Shown: positions 48,130-61,324 of the stretch, one piece after another
Numbering within the stretch: position 1 is the first letter of the stretch
Layout of the letters: every line of letters begins with the position of its first letter
Origin: Hydrogenophaga sp. IBVHS2
GTDB lineage: Bacteria; Pseudomonadota; Gammaproteobacteria; Burkholderiales; Burkholderiaceae_C
NCBI RefSeq assembly: GCF_002127215.1
Contig: NZ_NFUT01000005.1
Coordinates: 1 to 64,000 of the forward strand
DNA length: 64,000 nucleotides
Direction: 5' to 3'
The notes under the pieces: model-generated
What the model saw: only the letters and a program-made list of their open reading frames with translations
What the model was told of the DNA's origin: nothing
The model's database searches: none
Position numbers and translations under genes: made by a program

Positions 48130-48155
48130 CTCGGGGAGTTGCGGTACTCCCCGAG
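48130..48155 (-). promoter_or_regulatory. hairpin covering the thiolase ribosome-binding region
   Basis: CTCGGGGAGT (48130-48139) and ACTCCCCGAG (48146-48155) are perfect complements with a 6-nt loop. On the minus strand the 3' arm ends in CCGAG, which begins the GAGGA Shine-Dalgarno sequence of the thiolase. The stem can therefore hide the ribosome-binding site, or act as a terminator for the Aer-like gene upstream (no T-run). Confidence 0.5.
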
Positions 48156-48193
48156 TGTATGCAGCCCGGTCGCCGGCCCCGGGCACGCGGGTG

Positions 48194-49735
48194 TCAGCGG
48201 AACACGCCGACGGCGTCCGCCAGCCGCTCGGCGCGCTGGGTCAGCGACGAGGCGGCGGCGGTGGACTGCTCCACCAGCGTGGCGTTCTGCTGGGTCACCT
48301 GATCGAGCTGCGTCACCGCGGCATTCACCTGGCCGATGCCGGTGACCTGCTCCTGGGTGGCGCGGCTGATGTCCCGGATCATGGTGGCCACCGACTGCGC
48401 GTCGTGCAGGATGGTCTGCATGGCCTCGCCGGCCTGCTGCGCCAGGTGGTGGCCCGACGCCACCCGGTCGTTGCTGTCGTGGATGAGCTGGCCGATCTCC
48501 TTGGCCGCCTGCGCGCTGCGCTGCGCCAGGTTGCGCACCTCGCCGGCCACCACCGCAAAGCCGCGGCCCTGCTCGCCGGCCCGCGCGGCTTCCACCGCCG
48601 CATTGAGCGCCAGGATGTTGGTCTGGAAGGCGATGCCGTCGATCAGGCTGGTGATCTCGGCGATGCGGCGCGAGCTGGCGCTGATCTCGCCCATGGTGCC
48701 CACCACCTGGGTCACGATCTGGCTGCCCTGCTCGGCCGCCTCGCTGGCCTTGGCGGCCATGCGGGTGGCTTCTTCGGCGGTGCGGCCGGTGCTGGCCACG
48801 GTGGCGTTCATCTCTTCCATGGAGGCGGCGGTTTCCTGCAGGCTCGATGCCGCCTGCTCGGTGCGCTCGCTCAGGTCGGCGTTGCCGGCCGCCATTTCCT
48901 GGCAGGACGCGCGCACGCCACCGGTCTGGGCGGCCACGTCGTCCAGCAGGGCCCGCAGGTTCAGGCCGGACTGGTTGACGGTGCGCAGCAGCATGCCGAT
49001 CTCGTCCACCCGGTCGAGCTGCTCGTTGCTGCCGGGCTGGCCGGCGGCCACCGCCTGGGCCTGGCGCAGCACCTGCTGCACCGGGCCCACGATCTGGCGG
49101 TCCAGCCACCAGACCACCAGGCCGAAGGCCGCGCCGATCTGCGCGGTCAGGCCCAGGGCCTCGTCCATCGGATGGATGACGAAGCCCGCGCCCGACACCA
49201 CGCCGAAAGCCGCCGTCATGGGCCACACGATGCGGCTGCGCAGCGAGGCGGTCTGCACCCACGACAGGCAGCGGCCCAGGCCGGTGCGGACGATGAGGCC
49301 CTTGTGGAATGCGCGCGATCCCTGCTCGCCGCGCACGAACTTCGCATACAGCTGCTCGGCCTGGCGCACCTCCTCGCGCGAGGGCCTGGTGCGCACCGAC
49401 ATGTAGCCGGTGAGCTGGCCGTCGCGCACCACCGGCGTGGCGTTGGCGCGCACCCAGTAGTGGTCGCCGTTCTTGCAGCGGTTCTTCACCAGGGCCGTCC
49501 ACGACTGGCCGGACTTGAGCGTGGCCCACATGTCGGCAAAGGCCTCCTTGGGCATGTCCGGGTGGCGCACCAGGTTGTGCGGCTGACCGATGAGTTCGTC
49601 GGCGGTGAATCCGCTGACCGCCAGGAAGGACTCGTTGGCATACCGGACGTAACTCTGGGTGTCGGTGGTCGACAGCAGGGTTGCGTCGGCGGGGAACTCG
49701 AATTCACGCTGGGTGACAGGCAGGTTGGTGCGCAT
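48194..49735 (-). CDS. aer: Aer-like chemoreceptor with N-terminal PAS domain
   Basis: A 513-residue receptor without a periplasmic sensor. An N-terminal PAS domain ([53 protein letters not shown]) closely follows the FAD-binding PAS of Aer, which senses electron flow or oxygen. A hydrophobic hairpin (about residues 175-215), a HAMP-like linker and the signalling domain with [20 protein letters not shown] follow. The start is ATG 49735 with GGAGGT upstream. It is divergent from katG, linking redox taxis and peroxide defence at one locus. Confidence 0.93.
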   Translation of the reverse strand: MRTNLPVTQREFEFPADATLLSTTDTQSYVRYANESFLAVSGFTADELIGQPHNLVRHPDMPKEAFADMWATLKSGQSWTALVKNRCKNGDHYWVRANATPVVRDGQLTGYMSVRTRPSREEVRQAEQLYAKFVRGEQGSRAFHKGLIVRTGLGRCLSWVQTASLRSRIVWPMTAAFGVVSGAGFVIHPMDEALGLTAQIGAAFGLVVWWLDRQIVGPVQQVLRQAQAVAAGQPGSNEQLDRVDEIGMLLRTVNQSGLNLRALLDDVAAQTGGVRASCQEMAAGNADLSERTEQAASSLQETAASMEEMNATVASTGRTAEEATRMAAKASEAAEQGSQIVTQVVGTMGEISASSRRIAEITSLIDGIAFQTNILALNAAVEAARAGEQGRGFAVVAGEVRNLAQRSAQAAKEIGQLIHDSNDRVASGHHLAQQAGEAMQTILHDAQSVATMIRDISRATQEQVTGIGQVNAAVTQLDQVTQQNATLVEQSTAAASSLTQRAERLADAVGVFR

Positions 49736-49780
49736 CGGGAACCTCCGGAAGAAGAACACCAGAACAACGGACGTGTCCCT

Positions 49781-49807
49781 TTTTCGACGGACGTGCATTT
49801 GTCTTGA
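49781..49807 (-). promoter_or_regulatory. candidate sigma-28 (FliA) promoter of the Aer-like gene
   Basis: On the minus strand TCAAGACA (49807-49800), 11 bp, GTCGAAAA (49788-49781) resemble the flagellar consensus TAAAGTTT-N11-GCCGATAA at 4 and 6 of 8 positions. The spacing is exact; the -35 is weak. Confidence 0.4.
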
Positions 49808-49849
49808 ACAAACTCGACAAGCGGCGTGAGGCATTCATCACGCCCCGGG

Positions 49850-52947
<3,098 letters not shown>

Positions 52948-53002
52948 GGCGTTGTCGGATTCTCGTTAGGTACCGCGCACCCGTCAAAGCCAGAATCGGC
53001 CG

Positions 53003-53956
53003 ATGGACCACCGACAACCCCTGGACGGCCGCGCCACCGGCTTCATGCTGCTGCTGTGCCTGCTGTGGAGCGCGCAGCAGATCGTGCTCAAGGCGACGGC
53101 CGAGGACTTTTCCCCGGTGCTGCAGATCGCGGTGCGCTCCGGCATCGCCGCCGCCCTGGTGGGCCTGCTCATGGCCTGGCGCGGCGAGCGCCTGGACGTG
53201 TCCGGCGGCGTCTGGCAGCCGGGGGCGGCGGCCGGCGCGCTGTTCGCCCTGGAATACCTGCTGGTGGGCGAAGGGCTGCGCCACACCTCGGCCGCGCACA
53301 TGATCGTCTTCCTCTACACCGCACCGGTGTTCGCGGCCCTGGGCCTCCACATGAAGCTGCCGTCGGAGCGGCTGGCGCCGCTGCAGTGGGCGGGCATTGC
53401 GCTGGCGTTTGCCGGCATCGCGCTGGCCTTCCTGGGGCGCGATGCCTCGATGCCCGGCGACTGGCGCCGCATGCTCTGGGGCGACGCGCTGGGCCTGCTG
53501 GCCGGCATGGCCTGGGGCGCCACCACGGTGGTCATCCGCACCACGAAGGTGGCGGCCCTGCCGGCCACCCAGACCCTGCTCTACCAGCTGCTGGGCGCCT
53601 TCGTGCTGCTGCTGCCGGCCGCCCTGCTGACGGGCCACACCACCTTCCGGCCCACGCCGGCGGTGCTGACCGGCCTGGCGTTCCAGGCGGTGGTGGTGAG
53701 CTTTGCCAGCTTCCTGCTGTGGTTCTGGCTGCTGCGGCACTACCTGGCGTCGCGCCTGGGTGTGTTTTCGTTTCTCACACCTGTGTTTGGCGTGCTGCTG
53801 GGGGCCTGGCTGCTGGCCGAGCCGATCGAGCCGGGTTTCCTGCTGGGGGCGCTGCTGGTGCTGGCCGGCGTGGTGCTGGTCAGCGGGCACGGCTGGATCA
53901 GCTCGCTGCGGGCGGGGCGCGCCGGACCCGACGGAACAGCCAGATCACGATCGTGA
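53003..53956 (+). CDS. EamA/DMT-family transporter
   Basis: A 317-residue ten-helix DMT permease (FMLLLCLLWSAQQIVLKATAEDFS; the second repeat starts near AWGATTVVIRTTKVAALPAT). It is the likely target of the divergent AraC regulator, a common pairing for metabolite exporters. Substrate not predictable. The last 59 bp overlap the end of the convergent MFS gene, an unusually long overlap. Confidence 0.9.
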   Translation: MDHRQPLDGRATGFMLLLCLLWSAQQIVLKATAEDFSPVLQIAVRSGIAAALVGLLMAWRGERLDVSGGVWQPGAAAGALFALEYLLVGEGLRHTSAAHMIVFLYTAPVFAALGLHMKLPSERLAPLQWAGIALAFAGIALAFLGRDASMPGDWRRMLWGDALGLLAGMAWGATTVVIRTTKVAALPATQTLLYQLLGAFVLLLPAALLTGHTTFRPTPAVLTGLAFQAVVVSFASFLLWFWLLRHYLASRLGVFSFLTPVFGVLLGAWLLAEPIEPGFLLGALLVLAGVVLVSGHGWISSLRAGRAGPDGTARSRS

Positions 53957-55166
53957 GATTGAGCAGGTTCCAGCCGATGCCGTTGATGAAGGCGGCCCGG
54001 TAACTGCCGGTGAGGTCGAACACCCAGCCCGAGAGCCAGCCGCCCAGCGCCATGCCCACCAGCGTGGCCATGATGACGGCGCCCACGCGGGCACCGGCCT
54101 CCTGCGGGTCGAAGTGCTCGCGCACGATGATGGCGTAGGCCGGCACGATGCCGCCCTGGAACAGGCCGAACAGCGCCGAGATGAGGTAGAGCGGCACCAG
54201 GCCGTCGAAGGGCAGGAACAGCAGCAGCGCCACGCCCTGCAGGGCCGAGCCCAGCAGCAGGGTGCGGATGCCGCCGATGCGGTCGCAGATGAGGCCCGAG
54301 ACCAGCCGGCTCACGATGCCGCAGGCCAGCATGAGCGAGAGCATCTCGGCCCCGCGCGCGGCACCGAAACCCAGGTCGGTGCAGTAGGCCACGATGTGCA
54401 CCTGCGGCATCGACATGGCCACGCAGCAGCCCACACCGGCCACGCACAGCAGCTGCTGGGCGCGCGCCGGTGACAGGCCGAAGGGCCGCTGGCGCTGCCC
54501 GGCGGACAGCACGCCGGCCGCACCGCTGACCGGCGCGGCCGGGGCCAGGGGCGGGCGCTGCCGCATCAGGAAGGACAGCAGGAACATGCCCAGCCCGCAC
54601 ACCACGCCCATCAGGATGTAGGTCTGGCGCCAGCCGATGGTGTCGATGCCGTGCTGCACGATGGGGGGCCACAGCGCGCCGGCGATGTAGTTGCCGCTGG
54701 CGCAGATGGCCACCGCGATGCCGCGCCGCCGGTTCCACCACAGTGCCGTGTCGGCCAGCAGCGGCGCAAAGGTGGACGAGCTGCCCAGCAGGCCCAGCAG
54801 CAGGCCGTGGGCCAGGCCGAAGCTCCAGATGCTGCCCGACAGGCCGGCCCACACGAAGCCGCCGGCCACCGCCACCGAACCCACCCACAGCACCGGCATG
54901 AGGCCGTGGCGGTCGGCCAGCCGGCCGGTGAAGATGCCCCCGATGCCCAGGCAGACCATCATCAGCGTGTAGGGCAGCGAGGCATCGGCCCGGCCCACGC
55001 CGAACTCGGCCTGCACCGCCGGCAGCACCACCGAGACCACGTACATGGCGCTGTTGCCCAGGGTCACCAGGCCCAGGGTGACCAGCAGGCGCCAGGCCGC
55101 GATGCGGGTGTCGATGACGGAGGGGTCGGCGCGCCGCACGGGCGCAGGGGGGGCGGCGGGGTTCAT
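53898..55166 (-). CDS. MFS transporter, monocarboxylate/oxalate-formate-like
   Basis: A 422-residue major facilitator with 12 expected helices. Visible features are the loop 2-3 motif GRLADRHGLMPVL, the helix 4-5 region LLLGLLGSSSTFAPLLADTALWW and a long central loop near residue 215. The N-terminal pattern resembles the oxalate/formate and monocarboxylate (OFA/MCT) groups, so a small acid is a reasonable guess. The start is ATG 55166. Its 3' end overlaps the EamA gene on the other strand. Confidence 0.88.
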   Translation of the reverse strand: MNPAAPPAPVRRADPSVIDTRIAAWRLLVTLGLVTLGNSAMYVVSVVLPAVQAEFGVGRADASLPYTLMMVCLGIGGIFTGRLADRHGLMPVLWVGSVAVAGGFVWAGLSGSIWSFGLAHGLLLGLLGSSSTFAPLLADTALWWNRRRGIAVAICASGNYIAGALWPPIVQHGIDTIGWRQTYILMGVVCGLGMFLLSFLMRQRPPLAPAAPVSGAAGVLSAGQRQRPFGLSPARAQQLLCVAGVGCCVAMSMPQVHIVAYCTDLGFGAARGAEMLSLMLACGIVSRLVSGLICDRIGGIRTLLLGSALQGVALLLFLPFDGLVPLYLISALFGLFQGGIVPAYAIIVREHFDPQEAGARVGAVIMATLVGMALGGWLSGWVFDLTGSYRAAFINGIGWNLLNLTIVIWLFRRVRRAPPAAS

Positions 55167-55307
55167 GGCCGCACGCTAGCGCAGCGCCTTGTCCGGCGCT
55201 GTCGCGCGGGTTCCGGCCATCCGGCTGCGGCACCCCCGCCGACCGTGCCAAACTCGACGGGTCGCCGACGCGGCCTCCCACCACCGCCCACCGCCCTGAC
55301 CGCCGCC

Positions 55308-57014
55308 ATGGAACACAACATCTCGCTCATCACCACCATCGCCGCCGGCTTCGGGCTGGCCCTGGTGCTGGGCGTGATCGCCACCCGCCTGAAGCTGCCG
55401 GCCCTGGTGGGCTACCTGCTGGCCGGCGTGGTGATCGGCCCCTTCACCCCGGGCTTCGTGGCCGATGCCGGTCTGGCCGCCCAGCTGGCCGAGATCGGCG
55501 TGATGCTGCTCATGTTCGGCGTGGGCCTGCACTTCTCGCTGGACGACCTGCTGGCGGTGCGCAAGATCGCCGTGCCCGGCGCGGTGGTGCAGATGCTGGT
55601 GGCCACCCTCATGGGTGTGGGCCTGGCCACCTGGTGGGGCTGGGGCATCGGTCAGGCGGTGGTGTTCGGTGTCTCGCTGTCGGTGGCCAGCACGGTGGTG
55701 CTGCTGCGCGCGCTGGAGAGCCTGGGCATCCTGGATTCGTACACCGGCCGCATTGCCGTGGGCTGGCTGGTGGTCGAAGACCTGGCCATGGTGCTGGTGC
55801 TGGTGCTGCTGCCGCCGCTGGCCGGTTACCTGGGCGGCACGCAGCCGGCGGCCGATGGCGTGCCGGTGTGGCAGACGCTGGGCAAGACGCTGCTGCAGGT
55901 GGCGGCCTTCGTGGCGCTGATGCTGGTGGTGGGGCGGAGGGTGTTCCCCTGGCTGCTGTGGCAGGTGGCGCGCACCGGTTCGCGCGAGCTGTTCACCCTG
56001 TGCGTGGTGGCCGCTGCGGTGGGCATTGCCTTCGGCTCGGCCGCGCTGTTCGGCGTGTCCTTTGCACTGGGCGCCTTCTTTGCCGGCATGGTGCTGCGCG
56101 AGTCCGAGTTCAGCCACCGGGCGGCCGAGGAGTCGCTGCCGCTGCGCGATGCGTTTGCGGTGCTGTTCTTCGTTTCGGTGGGCATGCTGTTCAACCCGGC
56201 CGTGCTGGTGGAGCAGCCGCTGCGGGTGGTGGGCGTGGTGCTGATCATCCTGGTGGGCAAGTCGGTGGCGGCCGCACTCCTGGTGCTGGCGCTGCGCTAC
56301 CCGCTCAACACCGCACTCACCGTGTCGGCCAGCCTGGCGCAGATCGGCGAGTTCTCGTTCATCCTGGTCGGGCTGGGCGCCTCGCTGGGGCTGATGGACC
56401 CGGCCGGGCAGAGCCTGGTGCTGGCCGGTGCGCTCATTTCCATCGCACTCAATCCGCTGCTGTTCCGCGCCATCGCGCCGCTGCAGGCCTTCCTGCGGGA
56501 GAAGTCGGCCTATGTGCGCCGGCTCGAGGCCCGCGACGATCCGCTGGCCGAGCTGCCCATGACCACCGAGCAGCGCTTTCTGGCCCAGCAGGTGGTGCTG
56601 GTCGGTTACGGCCGGGTGGGCCGGCGCATCGCCCAGGCGCTGCAGGAAGCCGGCCAGCCCTTCGTGGTGGCCGAGCAGAACCGGGAACTGGTGGAGCGCC
56701 TGCGCGCGCAGGGCATGGCCGCCGTGTATGGCGACGCCGCCGAGCCGGCGGTGCTGATCCAGGCCCACATCGCGCATGCCCGCATGCTGGTGGTGGCCAC
56801 ACCCGATGCGCTGTCTGCCCAGCCCATGATCGAGACCGCCCGCACGCTCAACCCCGGCATCGAGGTGATCGTGCGTTCCCACAACGAAGAAGAGGCCGCG
56901 CAGCTGCGGGCCGCCGGGGCCGGCACCGTGTTCCTGGGCGAGGCCGAACTGGCCCGCGCCATGACGCAGCATGTGCTGACCCCGCCGGGCAGCCGCGGCG
57001 CCCAGCATGCCTGA
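55308..57014 (+). CDS. Kef/YbaL-type cation/proton antiporter with TrkA-N domain
   Basis: A 568-residue CPA2 protein. The membrane domain is at about residues 5-390 (GYLLAGVVIGPFTPGF; MLLMFGVGLHFSLDDL; WLVVEDLAMVLVLVLL). The TrkA-N/RCK domain starts VVLVGYGRVGRRIAQAL (near residue 428) and there is no TrkA-C. Layout and length match E. coli YbaL, a putative K+/H+ antiporter. The start is ATG 55308. It overlaps the next MFS gene by 8 bp, so the two are coupled. Confidence 0.92.
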   Translation: MEHNISLITTIAAGFGLALVLGVIATRLKLPALVGYLLAGVVIGPFTPGFVADAGLAAQLAEIGVMLLMFGVGLHFSLDDLLAVRKIAVPGAVVQMLVATLMGVGLATWWGWGIGQAVVFGVSLSVASTVVLLRALESLGILDSYTGRIAVGWLVVEDLAMVLVLVLLPPLAGYLGGTQPAADGVPVWQTLGKTLLQVAAFVALMLVVGRRVFPWLLWQVARTGSRELFTLCVVAAAVGIAFGSAALFGVSFALGAFFAGMVLRESEFSHRAAEESLPLRDAFAVLFFVSVGMLFNPAVLVEQPLRVVGVVLIILVGKSVAAALLVLALRYPLNTALTVSASLAQIGEFSFILVGLGASLGLMDPAGQSLVLAGALISIALNPLLFRAIAPLQAFLREKSAYVRRLEARDDPLAELPMTTEQRFLAQQVVLVGYGRVGRRIAQALQEAGQPFVVAEQNRELVERLRAQGMAAVYGDAAEPAVLIQAHIAHARMLVVATPDALSAQPMIETARTLNPGIEVIVRSHNEEEAAQLRAAGAGTVFLGEAELARAMTQHVLTPPGSRGAQHA

Positions 57015-58227
57015 CACCGCCCCGACCCCGTCCGCACCCTCCGCAGCACCCTCCCCCGACACGGCCCGCACCCTGCCCCTGCTGCTGCTGGCCGCCCTGG
57101 CCAGCATGGCGGCCCAGCGCATCTGCGATGCGATGCTGCCCGAGCTCTCGCGCGAGTTCGGCGTGGGGCTGGCCGAAGCGGCCCGCACGGTGTCGGTGTT
57201 TGCCCTGGCCTACGGCCTGGCGCAGCTGTTCTATGGCCCGCTGGGCGACCGTTTCGGCAAGCTGCGGGTGCTGGTGGGTGCGGCGCTGCTGTGCGCCGCC
57301 GGCAGCCTGGCGGCGGTGTGGGCGGGCGGGCTGGATGCCCTGCTGGTCACGCGCCTGGTGGTGGGCCTGGGCGCCGCCGGCCTGATTCCGCTCGGGCTGG
57401 CCTGGGTGGGCGACCATGTGCCGTATGCCCGGCGGGCGGTGGCGCTGGCCCGCATCGGCCTGGGCATCACGCTGGGCATCCTGCTGGGTCAGGTGGCCGG
57501 CGGTCTGTTCGCCGACGGGCCCGGCTGGCGCTGGGGCTTTGCGGCCATGGCGCTGCTGTTCGCGGGCGTGGGCCTGTGGCTGGGTGCCGAGGTGCGGCGC
57601 CAGACGCGGACAGGCGTGCCGACCGGGGTGGTGGTGGCGCCCGCCGGCGGCCTGTGGCGGCTGTGGGGCGAGATCGTCACCGGGCGCTGGTCGCGCGTGG
57701 TGCTGGCGGTGGCGCTGGTCAACGGCTTCATCGGCTTCGGCGTGCCCGCCATCTGGGCGGCCCACCTGCACCAGGTGCAGGGGCTGAGCCTGTCGGTGGC
57801 CGGCGCGGTGGCGGCCTGCTACGGCCTGGGCGGCACGGCCTACATGCTGCTGGCCGGCCCGCTGTCGGCCCGGCTGGGCGAAACCGGCCTGGCCTGGACC
57901 GGGGGCACGCTGGTGACCGTCGGCTATGCGCTGATCGGCCTGCTGCCCGGCACCGTGGTGTCGCCGGTGGCCGCCACGCTGGCCGGGTTCGGCTTCTTCA
58001 TGTTCCACAACACGCTGCAGCTCAATGCCACGCAGATGACGCCGCATGCGCGCGGCACGGCGGTGTCGCTGTTTGCGTGTGCCCTGTTCGTGGGCAATGC
58101 GGCCGGTGCGGCCAGCGCCGCCGCCCTGACCCCGGTGCTGGGCTCGGGCGCGGTGCTGGCCGGTGCCGGCGCGGTGTTCGGCGCGCTGGGCGCCTTCTTC
58201 GGCTGGGCGGTGCGCGCCGTCAGATGA
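57007..58227 (+). CDS. MFS transporter
   Basis: A 406-residue permease with 12 expected helices. The motif A equivalent is GPLGDRFGKLRVLVG (about residues 78-92), with GLGAAGLIPLGLAWVGDHVPYARR in helix 4/loop. It is typical of drug/sugar-exporter-like MFS proteins; substrate unknown. ATG 57007 lies within the end of the Kef gene, implying translational coupling. The 3' end overlaps the convergent TRAP permease gene by 8 bp. Confidence 0.9.
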   Translation: MPDTAPTPSAPSAAPSPDTARTLPLLLLAALASMAAQRICDAMLPELSREFGVGLAEAARTVSVFALAYGLAQLFYGPLGDRFGKLRVLVGAALLCAAGSLAAVWAGGLDALLVTRLVVGLGAAGLIPLGLAWVGDHVPYARRAVALARIGLGITLGILLGQVAGGLFADGPGWRWGFAAMALLFAGVGLWLGAEVRRQTRTGVPTGVVVAPAGGLWRLWGEIVTGRWSRVVLAVALVNGFIGFGVPAIWAAHLHQVQGLSLSVAGAVAACYGLGGTAYMLLAGPLSARLGETGLAWTGGTLVTVGYALIGLLPGTVVSPVAATLAGFGFFMFHNTLQLNATQMTPHARGTAVSLFACALFVGNAAGAASAAALTPVLGSGAVLAGAGAVFGALGAFFGWAVRAVR

Positions 58228-59548
58228 GGGCCAGCGACATCCAGGGGAACACGGCCACCAGCAGCAGCACCAGCAGCATCACGCCCACGAAGGGCATGGC
58301 GCCGGCAAAGATGCTCTCCACCGAGACCTTGGGGTCGTTGAGTGTGGACTTGACGGTGAACACCGAGATGCCGAAGGGCGGGGTGAGCAGACCGATCTCC
58401 ACCGCCAGCACGGTGAGCACGCCGAACTGGATCAGGTTGAAGCCGAGGTCGGCGGCGATCGGCACCGCCACCGGCGTCATGATCAGCAGGATGGAGCTGC
58501 TGTCCAGGATCATGCCCAGCAGCAGCAGGATCAGCACGTACACCAGCAGGAAGCCCCAGGGGCCGAAGCCGCTGTCCTGCACCAGGTCGCTGATGGCCAC
58601 CGGCACGCCGGCCACCGACAGCATGCGGCTGTAGAAGCCTGCTGCCACCAGCAGGATCAGGATGCCCACCGACACCGCGCCGGTCTCGGTCAGCACGCGC
58701 CACAGATTGCCGCCGCCCAGCTTGCGCCGCAGGATGGCGATCACGAAGGCGCCGAAGGCCCCCACGCCGCCGGCCTCGGTGGGCGTGAAGAAGCCGCTGT
58801 ACAGGCCACCCAGCACCAGCGCCACCAGCGCCGCAATCGGCACCAGCTTGCCCAGCATCTCGCCGGTGGTGAGCAGGCGGGCGGTGCTGCGTTCGGCCGC
58901 GATCTCGGCCTGCTTCTTCAGGTCGAACACCGCACCCGGCGCAAAGCGGGCCATGAGCATGATCATCACGGCGAACGCGATGGCCAGGAAGAAGCCCGGG
59001 ATCACGCCGGCAATGAACAGGGTTCCGATGGACTGCTCGGCCAGCACGCCGTAGATGATCATCAGCAGGCTGGGCGGGATCATCATGCCCAGCACCGAGC
59101 TGCCGGCCACCGTGCCGGCGGCAAAGCTGGTGCGGTAGCCGTGGCGCACCATCTCGGGCACGGCCACGCGGGTGAACACCGCCGCCGAGGCGATGGACAC
59201 GCCGGTCACGGCCGCGAACACGGTGTTGGCCGCCACCGTGGCCACGCCCAGGCCGCCGCGCACGCGCCGCAGCAGGGTTTCGGCCACGTCGAAGGTGTCC
59301 TTGCCCACGTTCGCTATGGAGACCAGCAGGCCCATGAGCACGAACAGCGGGATGGTGGCGAAGATGTAGTCGGCCACGCCGTTGTAGGCCGACAGGTAGA
59401 GCAGCCGCATGGCCATCTCCACGTCTTCGCGCATGAGCCAGATGCCGGCAAAGCCGACCGCCGTGAGGGCCACGGCGATGTGCAGGCCGATCAGCACCAG
59501 GAAGACCAGGGCCCCGATCAGGAGCCCGCCCAGGGCGAGTTCGCTCAT
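58220..59548 (-). CDS. TRAP transporter large permease DctM
   Basis: A 442-residue integral membrane protein with 12-13 helices. Conserved segments are TGVSIASAAVFTRVAVPEM, GSSVLGMMIPPSLLMIIYG and FTPTEAGGVGAFGAF, hallmarks of the DctM family. It couples Na+ flow to uptake of the acid captured by DctP. ATG 59548 overlaps the DctQ stop as ATGA. The TRAP genes run DctP-DctQ-DctM after a TetR regulator. Confidence 0.95.
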   Translation of the reverse strand: MSELALGGLLIGALVFLVLIGLHIAVALTAVGFAGIWLMREDVEMAMRLLYLSAYNGVADYIFATIPLFVLMGLLVSIANVGKDTFDVAETLLRRVRGGLGVATVAANTVFAAVTGVSIASAAVFTRVAVPEMVRHGYRTSFAAGTVAGSSVLGMMIPPSLLMIIYGVLAEQSIGTLFIAGVIPGFFLAIAFAVMIMLMARFAPGAVFDLKKQAEIAAERSTARLLTTGEMLGKLVPIAALVALVLGGLYSGFFTPTEAGGVGAFGAFVIAILRRKLGGGNLWRVLTETGAVSVGILILLVAAGFYSRMLSVAGVPVAISDLVQDSGFGPWGFLLVYVLILLLLGMILDSSSILLIMTPVAVPIAADLGFNLIQFGVLTVLAVEIGLLTPPFGISVFTVKSTLNDPKVSVESIFAGAMPFVGVMLLVLLLVAVFPWMSLALI

Positions 59549-60102
59549 GCCTGTGCTCCTTGCACCGAGGGCTGACGCAGCAGCGAGGGGATGCAGCCCA
59601 GGTAGGCCACGGCCGCCACGGCCGAGCCCATCACGATCAGGGCGCGGAACGGCCAGGTGACCACGGTGAGCACGCCTTGCACCCCCATGTATTCCTTGCT
59701 CTGGTAGGCCTCGACCAGCTCGGGCCAGGCGATGACGGCCAGCGCGGCGAACAGCAGCGCACCCACCACCACATTCAGCACGTCCAGCGCCTTGACGGCG
59801 GCGGTGGAACGGCGGGCGATGAACTGCAGCAGGAAGTCGCTGCGGGTCATGCGGCCGGAACACACGGCGGCGGCGAGCTGCAGGAACACGATGGATGCCA
59901 CCGAGCGGGCGGCGAATTCGGCCACGCCGGTGATGGGCGCGTCGAAGAAGTTGCGGCCCAGCACGTCGGCCACCACCAGCAGCATCATGGCGAAGATCCA
60001 GACGGTGCCGATGGCCGCCAGCACGTTGGCCAGGCCCTGCAGGGGATTGGTGAGGCCGGCGACCGCAGGGGTTTCGCTGGCGAAGTCAGGTTCGTTGTGC
60101 AC
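59545..60102 (-). CDS. TRAP transporter small permease DctQ
   Basis: A 185-residue membrane protein with four helices of DctQ type (FAMMLLVVADVLGRNFFDAPITGVAEFAA). It pairs with DctM in the transporter. It lies about 100 bp downstream of DctP on the same strand and overlaps DctM by four bases. A slightly long N-terminal cytoplasmic segment is present. Confidence 0.93.
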   Translation of the reverse strand: MHNEPDFASETPAVAGLTNPLQGLANVLAAIGTVWIFAMMLLVVADVLGRNFFDAPITGVAEFAARSVASIVFLQLAAAVCSGRMTRSDFLLQFIARRSTAAVKALDVLNVVVGALLFAALAVIAWPELVEAYQSKEYMGVQGVLTVVTWPFRALIVMGSAVAAVAYLGCIPSLLRQPSVQGAQA

Positions 60103-60200
60103 GGGTCACCCGGAAAGATGGGGTCAAAAAATCCGCCGCCGGCGCGCGGGCCGGACGGCGGAAGGGGGTCCCTGATGAATCGTTGTGCGGAAACAGGCGA

Positions 60201-61271
60201 TCAGCGGTTCTGGGCTTCCCAGTCGCGCAGCGGCTTCACGCCACGGGCGCGCAGCTCGTCGAAGTAGGCCTTGAGCACCTGCTTGCCGGCGTCACCGGTG
60301 GTCTGCAGCCAGGGCGCCACCAGGTTGGGCAGGCCGTTGACCCACTTGGTCTTCTCGGCGGCGGGCAGGTCGGTGATCTGCAGGCCGGCGGCCTTCATGG
60401 TCTCCAGGGCGGCGGCGGCGGTCTTGGTGACGTGCTGGCCGTGGGCCTTGGAGGTGGCCTTGCCGGCCTGGATCATGGCGTCCTGCACTTCCTTGGGCAG
60501 CTTGTCGAAGAACTTCTTGTTCACCGCCACGCTGCCGAAGTACATGGCACCGATGTCGATGCGGGTCAGGTGCTTGGCCACCTCGTACACGCGGGCCGGG
60601 CCGATGCCGCTGGCGAACGACAGCGCGCCCTGGGTCACGCCGGTCTGGATGTTGGTGTAGTAGGTGGTGAGCGCGCCGTCGACCGGGGTGGCGCCGGTGT
60701 CGCGCAGCCAGTTGGCCGAGGTGCCCGGGGCGTTGATGCGCTTGTTCTTGAGCGCATCCATGTTGGTCACGGGGAAGTTGGCATAGATGTCGTAGCTGTC
60801 GGTGATCAGCGAGGACAGGGGCACCATGTTCTGGGCCGCCCAGCTGTCCTTGAGGGCCGGCACGGTGGCGTTGAGCTTGTCGAAGATCTCGATCAGCTGC
60901 TCGTGGTTGGTGGTGGCGAACGGGGTGAAGTAGGTCACGTTCTGCAGCGGCATGGCGGAGTTCTCCCACACCGTGCCGACCATGCCCACGTCCACGATGC
61001 CGTCGCGCACGGCGGCGCGGGTGTCGGTGAACTTGTAGAGCGTGCCGCCGTAGTTCTCGCGCCAGCGCACCTCGAACTTGCCGCCGCCTTCCTTGAGGAT
61101 GCGGTCGACCTCCGGCTGGAAGGTCTCCTTCATGGCGTAGGCCCAGATGTTGGTCGTGGGGTGGCTGGAGCCGATGTTGACCGTGACGCGCTGCTGCGCG
61201 AAGGCCGAACCGGCTGCGACCGTGGCCCCGAGCGCGACCAGGCTGGCCATGGCGAATTTCGTGAACTTCAT
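60201..61271 (-). CDS. TRAP transporter substrate-binding protein DctP
   Basis: A 356-residue periplasmic receptor with signal peptide (MASLVALGATVAAGSAFA, cleavage before QQ at about residue 25) and DctP features: GSSHPTTNIWAYAMKETF, RAAVRDGIVDVGMVG, INAPGTSANWLRDTGATPV. A conserved Arg near residue 170-185, in the RINAPG context, usually pairs with a substrate carboxylate. The start ATG 61271 follows GAGGAG. It lies downstream of the TetR gene; the ligand is unknown but most likely a carboxylate. Confidence 0.94.
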   Translation of the reverse strand: MKFTKFAMASLVALGATVAAGSAFAQQRVTVNIGSSHPTTNIWAYAMKETFQPEVDRILKEGGGKFEVRWRENYGGTLYKFTDTRAAVRDGIVDVGMVGTVWENSAMPLQNVTYFTPFATTNHEQLIEIFDKLNATVPALKDSWAAQNMVPLSSLITDSYDIYANFPVTNMDALKNKRINAPGTSANWLRDTGATPVDGALTTYYTNIQTGVTQGALSFASGIGPARVYEVAKHLTRIDIGAMYFGSVAVNKKFFDKLPKEVQDAMIQAGKATSKAHGQHVTKTAAAALETMKAAGLQITDLPAAEKTKWVNGLPNLVAPWLQTTGDAGKQVLKAYFDELRARGVKPLRDWEAQNR

Positions 61272-61324
61272 GTTGTCTCCTCGGTGGATGTCGTTGGCTG
61301 TGGGTTCAGCCGGGTTGGCATGAC

